Of a stretch of DNA of 64,000 bases, positions 44,951 to 55,969 are shown piece by piece (the first letter of the stretch is position 1; the number at the start of each line of letters is the position of its first letter). The notes under the pieces were generated by a model. That model had not been told where the DNA came from, did no database searches, and saw only the letters and a list, made by a program, of their open reading frames with translations. Origin of the DNA: Takifugu bimaculatus (lineage: Eukaryota; Chordata; Actinopteri; Tetraodontiformes; Tetraodontidae); NCBI GenBank assembly GCA_004026145.2, contig CP034993.1, positions 7,848,404-7,912,403 on the forward strand, written 5' to 3'. A program made the position numbers and the translations under genes.

Positions 44951-47839
44951 CTGAAAGGGAATACAAAAGATCTGGTAAATGATAATAATGACCATTTTTG
45001 TCTGCCAGTAAATCTGTCCATTCTGTCGAGATCTTTTCTTCTACAAACCTCAACACCCCACTGAAGGTGGTCTGAGCCCCACGGATGAAGTAGCCATAAC
45101 TAGGAACCACCAGCTCCCCCTCCTCTCGGTACTGCTCAGGGACATCAGAGGTCTTCCTGTTTAAAAGAAACCAAGTCAGACCTGAGGTTCTTGGGAAGAA
45201 CAGCAAGAACATTGTGTGAAACTCAAACTTGAGAACGTACATGCAGGAATATGGGCAGCGGCGTTTGTAGAAGCAGCAGTAGAACTGCCATTCCCGGTCA
45301 AGGACGATTCAAAGTACTTGCTTTGCACACCGGCTACCAGACCATTGCGACTGCACGATGAAGTCCTGCGAAGGGAAACAACCACACAGATTTATTACCA
45401 GAGTTTATTTATCACCTTGACCAGGATTATCCCACATTCCTGCATTCTTTACACAATTCAGGGGACGGGGTTCACAGTGGGAGGTGGGACATCTTCAGGG
45501 CTTCTTAAAACTGTTCTATAAATGCTTCTGTTTCCATAAAGGGGAAATAACATCCTAAACATTACGATTATATTTAGGGGGGAGTATATAGCTTTTCGCC
45601 TGATCCCAAGAGTCTCTGGACAGATCTATGCTTTTTTTTTACCCCTAATCTGCGCAAGTGTTCAAGAGAACCATAAATCTCAGGATAAAAGACCATAAGC
45701 ATGATCACACACATATGCCTCAATGTTAAACTGAGAACATGAATGCTGGTTGCCTAAGAGTGGAGTTTGTTGATGGCCCATACACTCTCTGTCACCAAAA
45801 CACACCAGGACCAAGCAGGAGAAGCCGAACAATGGCTGGAAGTTTGTCACGGCAACATGTTGCCATGCACGGGTGTGACTCCCCGTCCTGGCTAGTTTAG
45901 CCTCACACAGATGGTCGAAGGGGGGGTATAGGGGTGTGTAGTGTGATACAACTAAAGTGAAGACTCCACATGGCAGGAAAAATTCATGGTCTGCTTCTTT
46001 GTGTGATCCAAAATTCATGCAGACAGGTAGGATATGAGCAACACAGATCCTTTCACCAGCCTGTATCTGTAGGAAGGGTCGGGTGAAGATCTTTATATGA
46101 GGCACTGAGAGACAATATTAGAACAAACTGGAGATCTGCTGTAGAGTTTTGCTTTGTTGCTCTCGGATCTAAAATAAATAATATCTAACGCTAACATAAT
46201 CTCAGCCTCAGGCCTGTTGGATACAGTCATAGTCAGTGTCTCATATGAAAATAGGCACGGCTGATGTAGAGTCAATCAGACCCAAACGACCTGGTATAAA
46301 CCCTAGTTTTACAGATTAAGGTGGATGTGTTTGTTTTCTGACTGTCTAATACTGACAAATAATCAAATTACACTTGTGTGCATCCCGTTTTCATGCTTTG
46401 TTGTGGTTGCAATGTAGGGATCCATTGGTACGCTTGTTAGAATGAGACATTGAGATCCATCATCTCACCGGCCATAAATAATGCACTGTCAGTGTGTGGA
46501 GCAGACCATTCATTTCAGCTGGTCACAGATATTCTCCGGATCATCTTTCATACGTGCTTAGGTCACAATGGATTCTGGACGGCTGCTGTGTGCCGGGTTT
46601 GGCAGAAAAAGTGCACAATTTAAAAAGATTTTGAATAAACACCACGATTCTATCCAGGGAAATGAAAATACACATTTTCTTTCTCAAATATTTTCATCAT
46701 GTACACCATAATCTTCCCAAGTAAATAGATTAATTGTTACATTCAGTTAGTTTCTCCATGAATCCACAAATGTATCAGCGAATCCAGAAAACCGCGCCAT
46801 TTGACGACACCATGAGGACATAAATTAGAGTGGCTGGGGAGTTCTACAGTGGCTGCACAACGCAACATTAGTATTGGCCCTTTATTGGTTGACATAGTTA
46901 TGTTAGCTTATCGCCTTCTGTCTTATGCTTGAGATTTAGTTTTGTCTGACAGGAGCTTGTGTAAAGGAAGTAGCAAGTTAGCAACTTTGCTAGTCTGTTG
47001 TCTGGTTGCAGCTGTATTATCTTTGGGATCCCCCCCCAATCCCCCTGTAAAATCATGTTTTCCTAATCTCTCAAACAAGCTTCTTGCATTCCCTTGTTGC
47101 CTACTAACCGCGATAACCTGCACCCTTGGCCAAATGCATGTGCAGCAGCATTTTTTTGCACTTTGTGTGGATGATTTGAACAATATGGATTGCAGATTTG
47201 CACATGACGTCATTGTGCCAACAACCACCCTGTAAGAAATGCCTGATGGGCAACCCATAAGACCAAAGGAACAAAATGAGCAAATCTAAAACAGGCCGCT
47301 GGAAACTGCCAAAGACAAGAAATAGTTTACTGAAACACATCATCTGCATGTGTGGACTCAATTAGATGTTCTTAAATGACGAACCCTAATGCTAGGATGA
47401 ACCCTTCTGCTATACTGTAAATATTTAATTTGTTTTTTCCTGTCATATAAAAGAGGAAATTAAACAGCACGTTGTCGACGAAAATTCGAAGAAAAACTGA
47501 ATTGCTGCATTCTATCAATTAAATTGTCAACAGTTCAGTAACAGTGTTTGCTGGCACACCTACCATTCCATACCAGCACGGTTGATGTCGTCCCACCAAC
47601 AGTCAGAGGGCTCCCCAGACCCTCCGGCGTGGGCTGGCATTCAAATGACCACAAGCGGTCGGATCCATCCTGCTCGCTGTAGTAGCTCCTGGCTGCAACA
47701 ATGACCTCTCCGTGGGGGCACTGGAAGTTGAAGCCCTGGCGGTAGCCGTTGACCCAGCCCATGTCGTGATGGTCGTGGGACTGAGCTGCTGCGCAGTCGC
47801 CAGCAAAGACAACGCCAACACCACGGGAGCAGGAATCAT
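44842..47839 (-). CDS. dpt: dpt: dermatopontin, with three single-base frameshifts
   Basis: Dermatopontin is a small secreted tyrosine-rich matrix protein that binds decorin, collagen and TGF-beta. Four exons on the minus strand: 47564-47839, 45241-45365, 45049-45156, 44842-44950, all with GT-AG borders. A signal peptide begins MIPAPVVLALSLLATAQ. Family motifs follow: GWVNGYRQGFNFQCPHGEV, DCWWDDINRAGMEW, NGLVAGVQSKYFESSL, FIRGAQTTFSGVLRDRQWK, TLCRMTDFDCEF. The frame breaks at three points: a CCC run at 47,777-47,779, a GGGG run (plus-strand CCCC at 47,613-47,616) and a single G at 45,299. In each case one extra base of the same kind restores the family frame, and then all splice phases agree and the length is about 200 residues, as in mammals. 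Sequencing-type homopolymer error is the simplest reading; a recently decayed gene is the alternative. Confidence 0.9.
45049..45156 (-). CDS. dpt: dpt exon 3
   Basis: 108 nt. Acceptor TTTTAAACAG, donor AG|GTTTGT. It encodes KTSDVPEQYREEGELVVPSY and GYFIRGAQTTFSGVL. Confidence 0.93.
45241..45365 (-). CDS. dpt: dpt exon 2 (frameshifted)
   Basis: It encodes SSCSRNGLVAGVQSKYFESS. After a missing G at 45,299 the other frame continues REWQFYCCFYKRRCPYSCM, the most conserved dermatopontin block. Donor GTACGT. Confidence 0.9.
45366..47563. other. dpt intron 1
   Basis: 2.2 kb. No exon, RNA gene or clear mobile element recognised. Confidence 0.6.
47564..47839 (-). CDS. dpt: dpt exon 1 (signal peptide; two frameshifts)
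   Basis: The ATG at 47839 starts the signal peptide. The frame shifts after AQQLSP and again after PEGLG. The middle segment carries HDHHDMGWVNGYRQGFNFQC and RSYYSEQDGSDRLWSFEC, the last EPSDCWWDDINRAGMEW. Donor GTAGGT. Confidence 0.9.
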
Positions 47840-47922
47840 GCTGAAGAGGAATCGGACCGTCTGCTGAACGTTCACACAGCTGCCTCACTTCAGACTCCTC
47901 CAAGACTGTTCAAGTCCAGATG

Positions 47923-47929
47923 TTTTATA
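47923..47929 (-). promoter_or_regulatory. TATA box of dpt
   Basis: TATAAAA on the minus strand, 84 bp upstream of the dpt ATG, predicting a start near 47,895 and a leader of roughly 55 nt. Confidence 0.7.
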
Positions 47930-48900
47930 CCAGTAGTCATGTGTAATTTCTCTGCTAGCCAGACCAGTCCAAAGGGGGCCGCAGTTGACATTTTAAGGTA
48001 GACTCTGAAACACCGCTTTAGAAAGCCTGAGCCCAGTCAAGGGTTTACCTTAAAAGAGCACATTTTACTCTCATGATTAACACATCTGTTTTTGTGACAT
48101 TCTGAGGATAACAAAAAAATATACAATCACTCCTATTGTTTCACTTATTTGTTATAATGTATGTTGTTATACCTTGATGCCTTTATTATCATCTTAGACG
48201 TTAAAAGGTGTACTTTAAATCATACTCAAAAATGCTGTTAGGTAACATTTATTCAAAACATAAACAGGGGGCATCGTCACAAAAGTTGAGTTCTGCTCAT
48301 GCTGTGAATATTCACCAGACTCCAGTTCTACTGTCAACAGTAAGATTTTTGCTGTTTGGCAAATCACTCACATTTTTAAAATATGACTTTCCTGAGGAGG
48401 AACACTCTTCCATTATTTTATATCCACCAGATTCCTGGATGAACAGATGCAAGAAAAAAATCGATGATCTTCAAACATCAAACAGGTCTGTTGAAAATCA
48501 GTGAATCCTTTTTCATCCTGGGCCAAACCTTCACTTCTACAGTTGAACATACTTGTTACCAGTCCTCCCAGTCTGTGTGCAAGATGTTCCTTGGAAAACT
48601 AGTTTTTTTCCTTTCCTTTAAAGTAACTTCAGATTTTTAAGGTTGTTTCCCTGAGCATCTCAATAGCATAATGAAATATTTGGTATAACTGAAATAAATT
48701 AAGATACACGGAGAACATTTAATCACCAACTTCATGGCTACGTGAAATAATGAAAACACAAAAAAGTCTACGAGCACTGGCTCCTCTTGATTAAATTTTT
48801 ATGAACATCCCAGTGATTGAATGATATATTTAACACTCATGGAACATTCTGCTACATTATAGAACAACACATGTTTAATTCTTACTTATCTAAAACATGT
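47930..48900. other. Region upstream of dpt up to the assembly gap
   Basis: Nothing recognised; AT-rich unique sequence. Confidence 0.6.
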
Positions 48901-49000
48901 NNNNNNNNNNNNNNNNNNNNNNNNNNNNNNNNNNNNNNNNNNNNNNNNNNNNNNNNNNNNNNNNNNNNNNNNNNNNNNNNNNNNNNNNNNNNNNNNNNNN
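48901..49000. other. Assembly gap (100 N)
   Basis: Exactly 100 undetermined bases, the usual placeholder for a gap of unknown size. Order and distance across it are not proved by this sequence. Confidence 0.99.
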
Positions 49001-49167
49001 CCCTGATCTTATACACAGTCTGCAACCAAGTTCCGGGTCTCCTCAAGGTGTCCTCCTACTTGTTTTGCACAGAAAACGGTCAAAGCAAGACTCGTGTTCT
49101 CACGTCCCATTTTTATTATGCTTTAATGTATCCCATCAAACAGAGGTGCCGGTAACACCTACAGCTG

Positions 49168-49943
49168 GTGTGTTAGCCTCTGTGTTAGCCTCTGTGGTAC
49201 CCTCTGTGTTACCCTCTGTGGTACCCTCTGTGGTACCCTCTGTGTTAGCCTCTGTGGTACCCTCTGTGTTACCCTCTGTGGTACCCTCTGTGGTACCCTC
49301 TGTGGTACCCTCTGTGTTAGCCTCTGTGGTACCCTCTGTGTTAGCCTCTGTGTTACCCTCTGTGGTACCCTCTGTGGTACCCTCTGTGGTACCCTCTGTG
49401 GTACCCTCTGTGTTAGCCTCTGTGGTACCCTCTGTGGTACCCTCTGTGTTAGCCTCTGTGGTACCCTCTGTGTTAGCCTCTGTGTTACCCTCTGTGGTAC
49501 CCTCTGTGTTAGCCTCTGTGTTACCCTCTGTGGTACCCTCTGTGTTAGCCTCTGTGTTACCCTCTGTGGTACCCTCTGTGTTAGCCTCTGTGTTACCCTC
49601 TGTGTTACCCTCTGTGGTACCCTCTGTGTTAGCCTCTGTGTTACCCTCTGTGTTAGCCTCTGTGTTAGCCTCTGTGTTACCCTCTGTGGTACCCTCTGTG
49701 TTACCCTCTGTGTTAGCCTCTGTGTTAGCCTCTGTGTTACCCTCTGTGTTAGCCTCTGTGTTACCTTCTGTGTTACCCTCTGTGTTACCCTCTGTGTTAC
49801 CCTCTGTGTTACCCTCTGTGTTAGCCTCTGTGTTAGCATCTGTGGTACCCTCTGTGTTACCCTCTGTGTTAGCCTCTGTGTTACCTTCTCTGTTACCCTC
49901 TGTGTTACCCTCTGTGTTAGCCTCTGTGTTAGCCTCTGTGTTA
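49168..49943. repeat. 12-bp minisatellite, about 65 copies
   Basis: Units are CTCTGTGTTAGC, CTCTGTGTTACC and CTCTGTGGTACC. The period is a multiple of three and the unit has no stop in several frames, so frames of about 300 codons stay open on both strands (Val-Leu-Ala-Ser / Val-Pro-Ser on plus, Asn-Thr-Glu / Thr-Thr-Glu on minus). A 36-bp higher-order unit is visible around 49,500-49,650. No signal peptide, splice context or homologue suggests a gene. Confidence 0.95.
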
Positions 49944-50184
49944 AACAACCCTGTAAAACAATGTATGACCTCTCCTGGCTGAGAAGATGGAAAAGCTACA
50001 TTTTCAATGGATCCATTTATATTCACCTTAATCCTATTTATTTTCATTCTGTTCATCTTTATTTTATACAGGACCTGTTACAAGGAGCCGTTTGGTAAGA
50101 GCCAAGCAGCTTCCAGTTGACCCTTCAGCAGACCTGCAGGGATTAATGTGGCCTGAGTGATGAGCACCTACCCAGATATCTGTT

Positions 50185-50350
50185 AAGTCCAGAAGCCCAG
50201 GACCTGACCCAGGACAAGCAACACTGGCAGGAAAAGGTTCCCATAACAGGAAGAAACCTTGAGCAGGACCAGGCTCATGTGGGGAAGCTACCTTCTGATG
50301 CAGAGATGCATAAAGGAGGGAAGGGCAGATAGGGCAGGGTTAGGAAAGGA
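50185..50350. repeat. Dispersed teleost repeat, second copy
   Basis: It shares GGACAAGCAACACTGGCA, ACAGGAAGAAACCTTGAGCA and GGACCAGGCTCATGT with the copy at 31,725-31,912. Confidence 0.7.
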
Positions 50351-53300
50351 ACCTATATCACGCAATCAGGGAAAACTGGGCCCAAGTTCAAGCCTCCCAG
50401 ATGACCTTTAATCCCTGATGTAGACACAAAAACACCTGAAGCGGACAGGCATGCGGCACACTCCATGTTTGACATGTGAGCAGAGATGACCTGAGATGCT
50501 GCTGCTGGATGCAGGCGCAGTTTGCTGACCTTCCTCCTCTCCCTGTCCAGGGCTGGGATCTGCCCCCAGTGCAGGTGACTCTCACGTTTGATGTTCTGGC
50601 CTCAGGACCTCCTGGCGGTTAGTGCCCACCTGCTGCTGAGGTCGATGGTGGGAGCAGCAGAGGCAGATACGGGGTGAAGAGGGTGTGGAGTAATGGTGTG
50701 CCGGGCTTCTGTGTGTTTATTTTGTGTGCATTGCTGCATTTTATTAACCTGTTGATGGCGATGGTGCAGGTCCAGCAGCTCGGAGGAGAGAAGGTGTGGG
50801 ACCGACGTGATGTATGAGATGTTTTCCAGGGACTGTGAGATTCATGTTTTTGGTACAAACATGAAAAGCAGATAACCTCAGTGGTGTCACTGAGCATCTG
50901 GCTGATCAGAACACATTGCGATCCCCTCTAACCCTTTGACTACATCGCTCAGGGGGCGGGGCTTCTTAAGATCTTAAGCAAATTGCTGGTATCTGAGCAA
51001 CTTTTCAGCACATTCAGTCTTGGTTGTCAGCCAGGTTGATGTTGTCAATGACAAGATTTTAGATGTCTTCATAAAGAGCAGCAGTGACGTATGCGTGAAG
51101 TCATCACTGTGTAGATTCTAATGCTAACGTGGACGTTTAGCAATACGCTAATCCAACTGTGAATTTCCAATCAATGCACAATGGTTCTGGTGTAGTTGTT
51201 GCCCACGACTACTTCTTTAAATTGCCCAACAGGCCCACCAAGATCTCTGTTGGCATTGCACCTTCCGAATCTCTCTATTGTCCCGTAGTTTTGCAGCAGG
51301 AGCCCACAAACGACAGGGAACACAATGACAATATCAACAGTATCAACAAGACAGCCAAAACATAAAAGATAAAGGTTATTGTAATATGTGAATGTGCAAA
51401 TAAGTAGTAGTACTACAAGAAAAAGACAAGCGACCTAAGGGATGACTGCCATTAAATATATAAATGACACTGGGGACCAATGGGGACCTGAAGTCTTTTA
51501 GTCCTTCTCATAGGAGACCTAAAATGAAGGCCTGAGGCCAAAGGCTCAAATTCATTCAGAAGTAAATGATTAAGTTACCCAGAATAGCAGAAACCTTCCT
51601 CAAGACCTGTCTTTAGAGGTAGCATGAACATGGGCTCCAAAACGTTGGTTATTATCAAGGCTCACACCAAGATATTTGTAGCATCAGGCACTTTGATAAC
51701 AAGTGGTGCTGGAAGAGACGTAGACTTCCTAAAATCTAAAGAAGACTAACTAACTGTACCATCAGCAAACCTGACGATGTGACCGTTATTGAATAAAGAA
51801 GTGGTGCATCAAGTGGCAACCATGAGGAGACGATAGCACACTGGAAGAAACACCGTTAACTGTCACACAATGTGACCTGCAGGGTGAGAAGGGAGTTATC
51901 CAACTAATCAGGTAAAGACCTAGTCTAAGGTCATGGTGGAGTATATCAACCAGCAGAAAGGTTTGGATGGGACTGAATCCTGAGGGGGGTCTATAAAGAG
52001 GAGCCTGCCGTCTGCCCCTCAAGACGCCTCGACAAAAAGTGCAATAAATGTGAAAGAGGTGAAGGAGCCACCACCAAACGAAGAGCCAAACAAAGTCCAT
52101 TCTCACAGCGTCAAACTCTCATGGAACAACGCCGTTGGCTAATGTGTTTCTCAGTTGTGTGATGTGTGACAAAACGGGTCAATCTGGGAACATTTCAGTG
52201 CTACTGAGCCAGCACCTGTACTTCAGGGTCAGGGTTCCTGTCACTTCTCACCCTCATACCAGGACACAAACACTTTGATTGAGTAGCGTGACGGATTTGA
52301 GCTGGAATCACAGCACCATTCAGGCGCCCATTTTTATTTAGAACCAACGAGGAGCTCGATAGCCAAAGATGTAAAGAAGGGTTGCATCAAAACCACTTCT
52401 GAGGCAGAGAGTCAGGCTTTCCAGCCCAGTTTCCTTCAAGATGCTGAGTCAGATTCTTCACTTTATCAGCCTCCTGGAACGGTGGCCTGTTTCTGCTTTG
52501 TTGATATTCCAGAGGAGAACAGTGGCCAGAGGTGTAGGAGGAGTGAGAGGAGGGTGAGGGGCATCACAAGTGTGAACTCTTGCTCCTTTGTGACCCGTTA
52601 AAATCTCTCAGGGTCAGCGAGGACGAGGGAGGGGAGCCGCTCCTTTCAGCGCTCGGCCAGGACCAGCGCATGCTTGACCCGCTCTCTGGACCCCCGCTGA
52701 GCCAGTCGATACGCTGCTCGTCTTCCTCGTATCAGAGCTTTGCACACAGTCCCTGGAACAGAACACTCCAGGCGGACTGTTGCACGCCACGTGTGAACCG
52801 ACAGGATCCGAATCCTCGGCCCAGGTGGTTTAATGATGTTCATCGGTCGTACGGTCACTGATCAGAAGGCAACAGATGCTTTTTGCTCTGAGGCCATACG
52901 GCATCACGTGATGACAAACACAAGCAATAAAGTCGATGGGTTCTTCCCCTAACAGACAGAAACGGCCTTTAAGCAAACATCTGGCCATAAAAGCTTTTTC
53001 ATTTGAAACCGGGGATATAATTAGAAACTTGTGGCTTTTAAAAAGACGATATATACTGTATATAGCTATCTATACATTTATGCATGTGTGTGTTGTCCTT
53101 CTGCATGCACCACTGGACGTTTGTTCCTCCTCTCTCACTCACATTCTCTTATTCGTTATGTCAAGTGCCTCCCAAATATTTTGTGTCAGGAATAAAGTTC
53201 ACATGAGGAATTTCACGCGTTGCTGTGTAAAAATACATTAGACTATATGGTCGGGAAATGTGAATCTGACCAGGAAAAGATGTCAGGAAGGAAAACAAGC

Positions 53301-53460
53301 AGGTGGCCATACGTACAACCGTCAGGCTCTGTGTTTGTCCAAGGGCCTGGACATTCTCAAGTAATACACGTCTTCTCTGGTAGTTCAAATGTGGCTGATT
53401 TCTGCTTGTTGATCAAGAGTTGGAAAGGTTAAAAGGTTAAAATCAGAAAATGACACATTG
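50351..53460. other. Stretch without recognised genes
   Basis: No exon with a family match. The open frame at 52,580-52,861 (93 codons, plus strand) shows no known domain and no clear splice context. Some of this may be eroded repeat sequence. Confidence 0.5.
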
Positions 53461-53632
53461 TCATTGTCATGGATCCAAGGTAGTTTTCTCTGTCAACTGG
53501 ACTGGGTTTCTTCTCTTGAAGATGTTTCTCCTTCTATCCAGAAGGCTTCTTCAGTTCTGAACGCTGGGGACAAAGCTTGAAAATACAGCCCCTGTGGACC
53601 ATTAGCATGCTAATGATCTGGGTGGTCACCTG
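53461..53632. repeat. Dispersed repeat fragment (arm A)
   Basis: It contains CAACTGGACTGG, CTTGAAGATGTTTCTCC and ATCCAGAAGGCTTCTTCAG. A diverged copy of the same ordered blocks, in the same orientation, is at 54,898-55,060. The string resembles repeats common in fish genomes, possibly a Penelope-like element end; that family name is a guess. Confidence 0.6.
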
Positions 53633-53823
53633 AGGGTCGTTGGCAGGGTCGTTGGCGGGGTCGTTGGCAGGGTCATTGGTAGGGTCATTGGCAGGGTCAT
53701 TGGCGGGGTCATTGGCGGGGTCATTGGCGGGGTCATTGGCAGGGTCATTGGCAGGGTCATTGGCAGGGTCGTTGCCGGGGTCGTTGGCAGGGTCATTGGC
53801 AGGGTCATTGGCAGGGTCGTTGC
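53633..53823. repeat. 12-bp minisatellite, about 16 copies
   Basis: Unit GGTCATTGGCAG with CAT/CGT and CAG/CGG variants. It sits directly after arm A. Confidence 0.93.
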
Positions 53824-53994
53824 CCTGAAAACCAGGTGGCCTTTGTAGACAATTGGAGCACTTTTTGGGGAAAACCTGGTCTGATTAGGAGAGACGGTGT
53901 CCATCCCACATGGGATGGTGCCTCTCTCATTTCTAGTAATTTGGCTAATTTTATTAGACCCAAAGTGACCTGACAACCCAGGGTCCAGACCAGG

Positions 53995-54897
53995 ATGCAG
54001 AGGTGTAGTCTTACACACCTCTCTGCTGCTTCCATAGAACCCTCATCCACCAACAATAACATATTTAACACTATAGAGGTAGTCTCTGTTCCACGGTTAA
54101 AAGTTCACCAAGCACAGAGCAGAGCGGTCAATCACCAAAATCTTATTAAAATTAATACTAAAGCACAAGTTGGAGAAACTAATATCACAATTAAGTGTGG
54201 ACTGTTAAATATTAGATCTCTTTTGTGTAAATCCCTGTTAGTGCACGACCTGATAGCGGATCATCACATTGATTTATTCTGTCTTACTGAGACCTGGCTT
54301 CAGGAGGAGGATGTTAGCTTAAATGAATCTACTCCTCCTACCCATCTGAATTATCATATTCCACGTGTTACTGGTCGAGGAGGGGGAGTGGCAGCAATCT
54401 ATCACTCCAAGTTATTAGTTAATCCCAGACCAAAACATAGCTTCAGTTCATTTGAAAGCCTGACTCTTGGCATCACTCATCTGAACTGGAGGACAGAAAA
54501 GCCACTTCTGTTTGTAGTTGTATATCGGCCCCCTGCTGGGCCACATTCAGAGTTCCTGTCTGAGTTCTCTGATTTCTTATCTGACTTGGTCCTTAGAACG
54601 GACAAAGTCATTATCATTGGAGACTTTAATATCCATATGGACATTATAAATGACAGCTTTAGAAATGGCTTCATCTCATTACTTGAGTCAGTTGGTTTCC
54701 TCCAGCAGATAAACCAACCAACTCACAGCTTCAACCACACCCTAGATCTAGTTCTGACTTATGGTGTTGAGGTAGAACATGTGTCAGGGTTCCCTCAGAA
54801 CCCAGTCCTGTCAGACCATTCTTTGATCACTTTCACATTTATGATTAAGGATTCTTCTATCCTCAGAGCTCAGTCTCACTATAGCAGATGTCTCTCA
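53995..54897 (+). mobile_element. LINE fragment with apurinic endonuclease domain (CR1/L2 clade)
   Basis: An open frame encodes the endonuclease half of a non-LTR retrotransposon ORF2. Visible motifs are GLLNIRSLLCKSLLVHDLI, DLFCLTETWL, GRGGGVAAIYHS, VVYRPPAGPHSEFLSEFSDF, IIIGDFNIHMD, the THSFNHTLDLVLTYG block and LSDHSLITF, matching the ETW, YRPP, GDFN and SDH motifs of the family. The similarity stops after SRCLSDN, where an unrelated dispersed repeat begins. There is no reverse transcriptase downstream, so the copy is broken and inactive. Confidence 0.88.
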
Positions 54898-55060
54898 GAT
54901 AATGTCCGTGAAGGTTCTCAGTCATCCAGGTCACGGTAATTCTGGTAGTTGAATCTGAGCAACTGGACTGTTTGAGTTTCTTGAAGATATTTCACTTCTC
55001 ATCCAAGAGGTTTTGACGGGAGAGAACTTAGGAAACTAGCAGAATAGAGGAACCACTTAC
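54898..55060. repeat. Dispersed repeat fragment (arm B)
   Basis: It contains GTTCTCAGTCATCCAGGTCA, CAACTGGACTG, TTCTTGAAGATATTTCAC and TCATCCAAGAGG. It is a diverged direct repeat of arm A at 53,461-53,632 and joins the LINE fragment abruptly. Confidence 0.6.
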
Positions 55061-55479
55061 CTAAGATGCAGAAAACACAGCCGAGCCCCAATAGCAACAG
55101 AGTTCACCATGAAGAGTAACAAGGCGGAAAGAATCCTCCAGAACCAGCTTCTCAATGAAAGGGTAAGACAAGTTAATTTCACCATCAAAACCATCAATGT
55201 GAATATTAACCAGATACAAGAAAAGCCGCCAATCACAGTCGGCATTGGGACTCATGCAGCTTCACTGGTCCCAGGAAAAATGAGGATCACCTCATGTCTA
55301 TTGGAACAAACCTTGCAGAAAAACAGATAATAATGGTTTTATTGGATTTTCATGGTGAAAATCTTGTTTGATTGTGTGCATGAGGAGGTGCTGCCCTCTT
55401 CGCCCTGATCTGGCCCACATATCGGGGCTACATTATTCATACCGGGAGGGTGGGACTTGCTGCCTCTTTTTTCCGCCTG

Positions 55480-55486
55480 TATAAAA
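55480..55486 (+). promoter_or_regulatory. TATA box of igfbp3
   Basis: TATAAAA 132 bp upstream of the igfbp3 ATG, predicting a start near 55,510. Confidence 0.75.
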
Positions 55487-55514
55487 CGAGAGGTTGGCGT
55501 AAAGGAAGGCACAG

Positions 55515-55595
55515 ATGGAGCGGGCTACCCGGCCCGCAGCGCCACGCAGAGTCCACCTGAGACTGCGCGACAACCCACACAGCGTTGCTCTGTGA
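55515..55595 (+). CDS. Possible upstream open reading frame in the igfbp3 leader
   Basis: ATG followed by 25 more codons and TGA, ending 16 nt before the igfbp3 ATG. Position +4 is G but -3 is C, so the context is moderate. It lies only about 5 nt after the predicted start site, so it may fall outside the transcript or be skipped. Confidence 0.3.
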   Translation: MERATRPAAPRRVHLRLRDNPHSVAL

Positions 55596-55611
55596 CCGAC
55601 AACCCGGCAGA

Positions 55612-55969
55612 ATGACCGGGCACTACGTGCTCTGCCTCACCGCCGCGCTGGCGACCTTCGCCCGGCTCGCCGGCGCCGCGGGGCCGGTGGTGCGTTGCGA
55701 GGCGTGCGACACTGGCGCGCTGCTCATGTGCAAGCCGCTGCCGAAGGACTGCGTGGAGCGCGTCAGGGAGCCCGGCTGCGGCTGCTGCATGACGTGCGCC
55801 CTCGGCGAGCGACAAGCGTGTGGAGTGTACACGGCGCGCTGCGGCTCCGGGCTGAGCTGCCAGCACCAGCCGGGGGAGAGCCGCCCGCTGCAGGCGCTGC
55901 TGGACGGACGCGGGACGTGTTCCGGGAGGGCGTCCACAAAGCTCAGCAACCTTCTGATACCGAGGCCGG
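55612..55969 (+). CDS. igfbp3: igfbp3 exon 1 (signal peptide and IGF-binding N-domain)
   Basis: The start is the ATG of MTGHYVLCLTAALATF, a typical signal peptide, ending near AGAAG. The N-domain runs from VRCEACDTGALLMC to GRGTC. Donor GTAAGT in CCG G|GT. Confidence 0.96.

Noticed and set aside
44916..45242. Long minus frame read as one dpt exon
   Set aside because: It reads through intron 3. Family residues stop at the AG|GTTTGT donor and resume at 44,950 after a clear acceptor in another frame.
48897..49982. 361-codon plus-strand frame of Val/Leu/Pro/Ser
   Set aside because: It starts across undetermined bases and is made of the 12-bp minisatellite, with no gene-like context.
52580..52861. 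93-codon plus-strand frame
   Set aside because: No recognisable domain, composition near background, no promoter or splice evidence.
55109..55330. 73-codon plus-strand frame upstream of igfbp3
   Set aside because: It follows directly on dispersed-repeat sequence and shows no known family.
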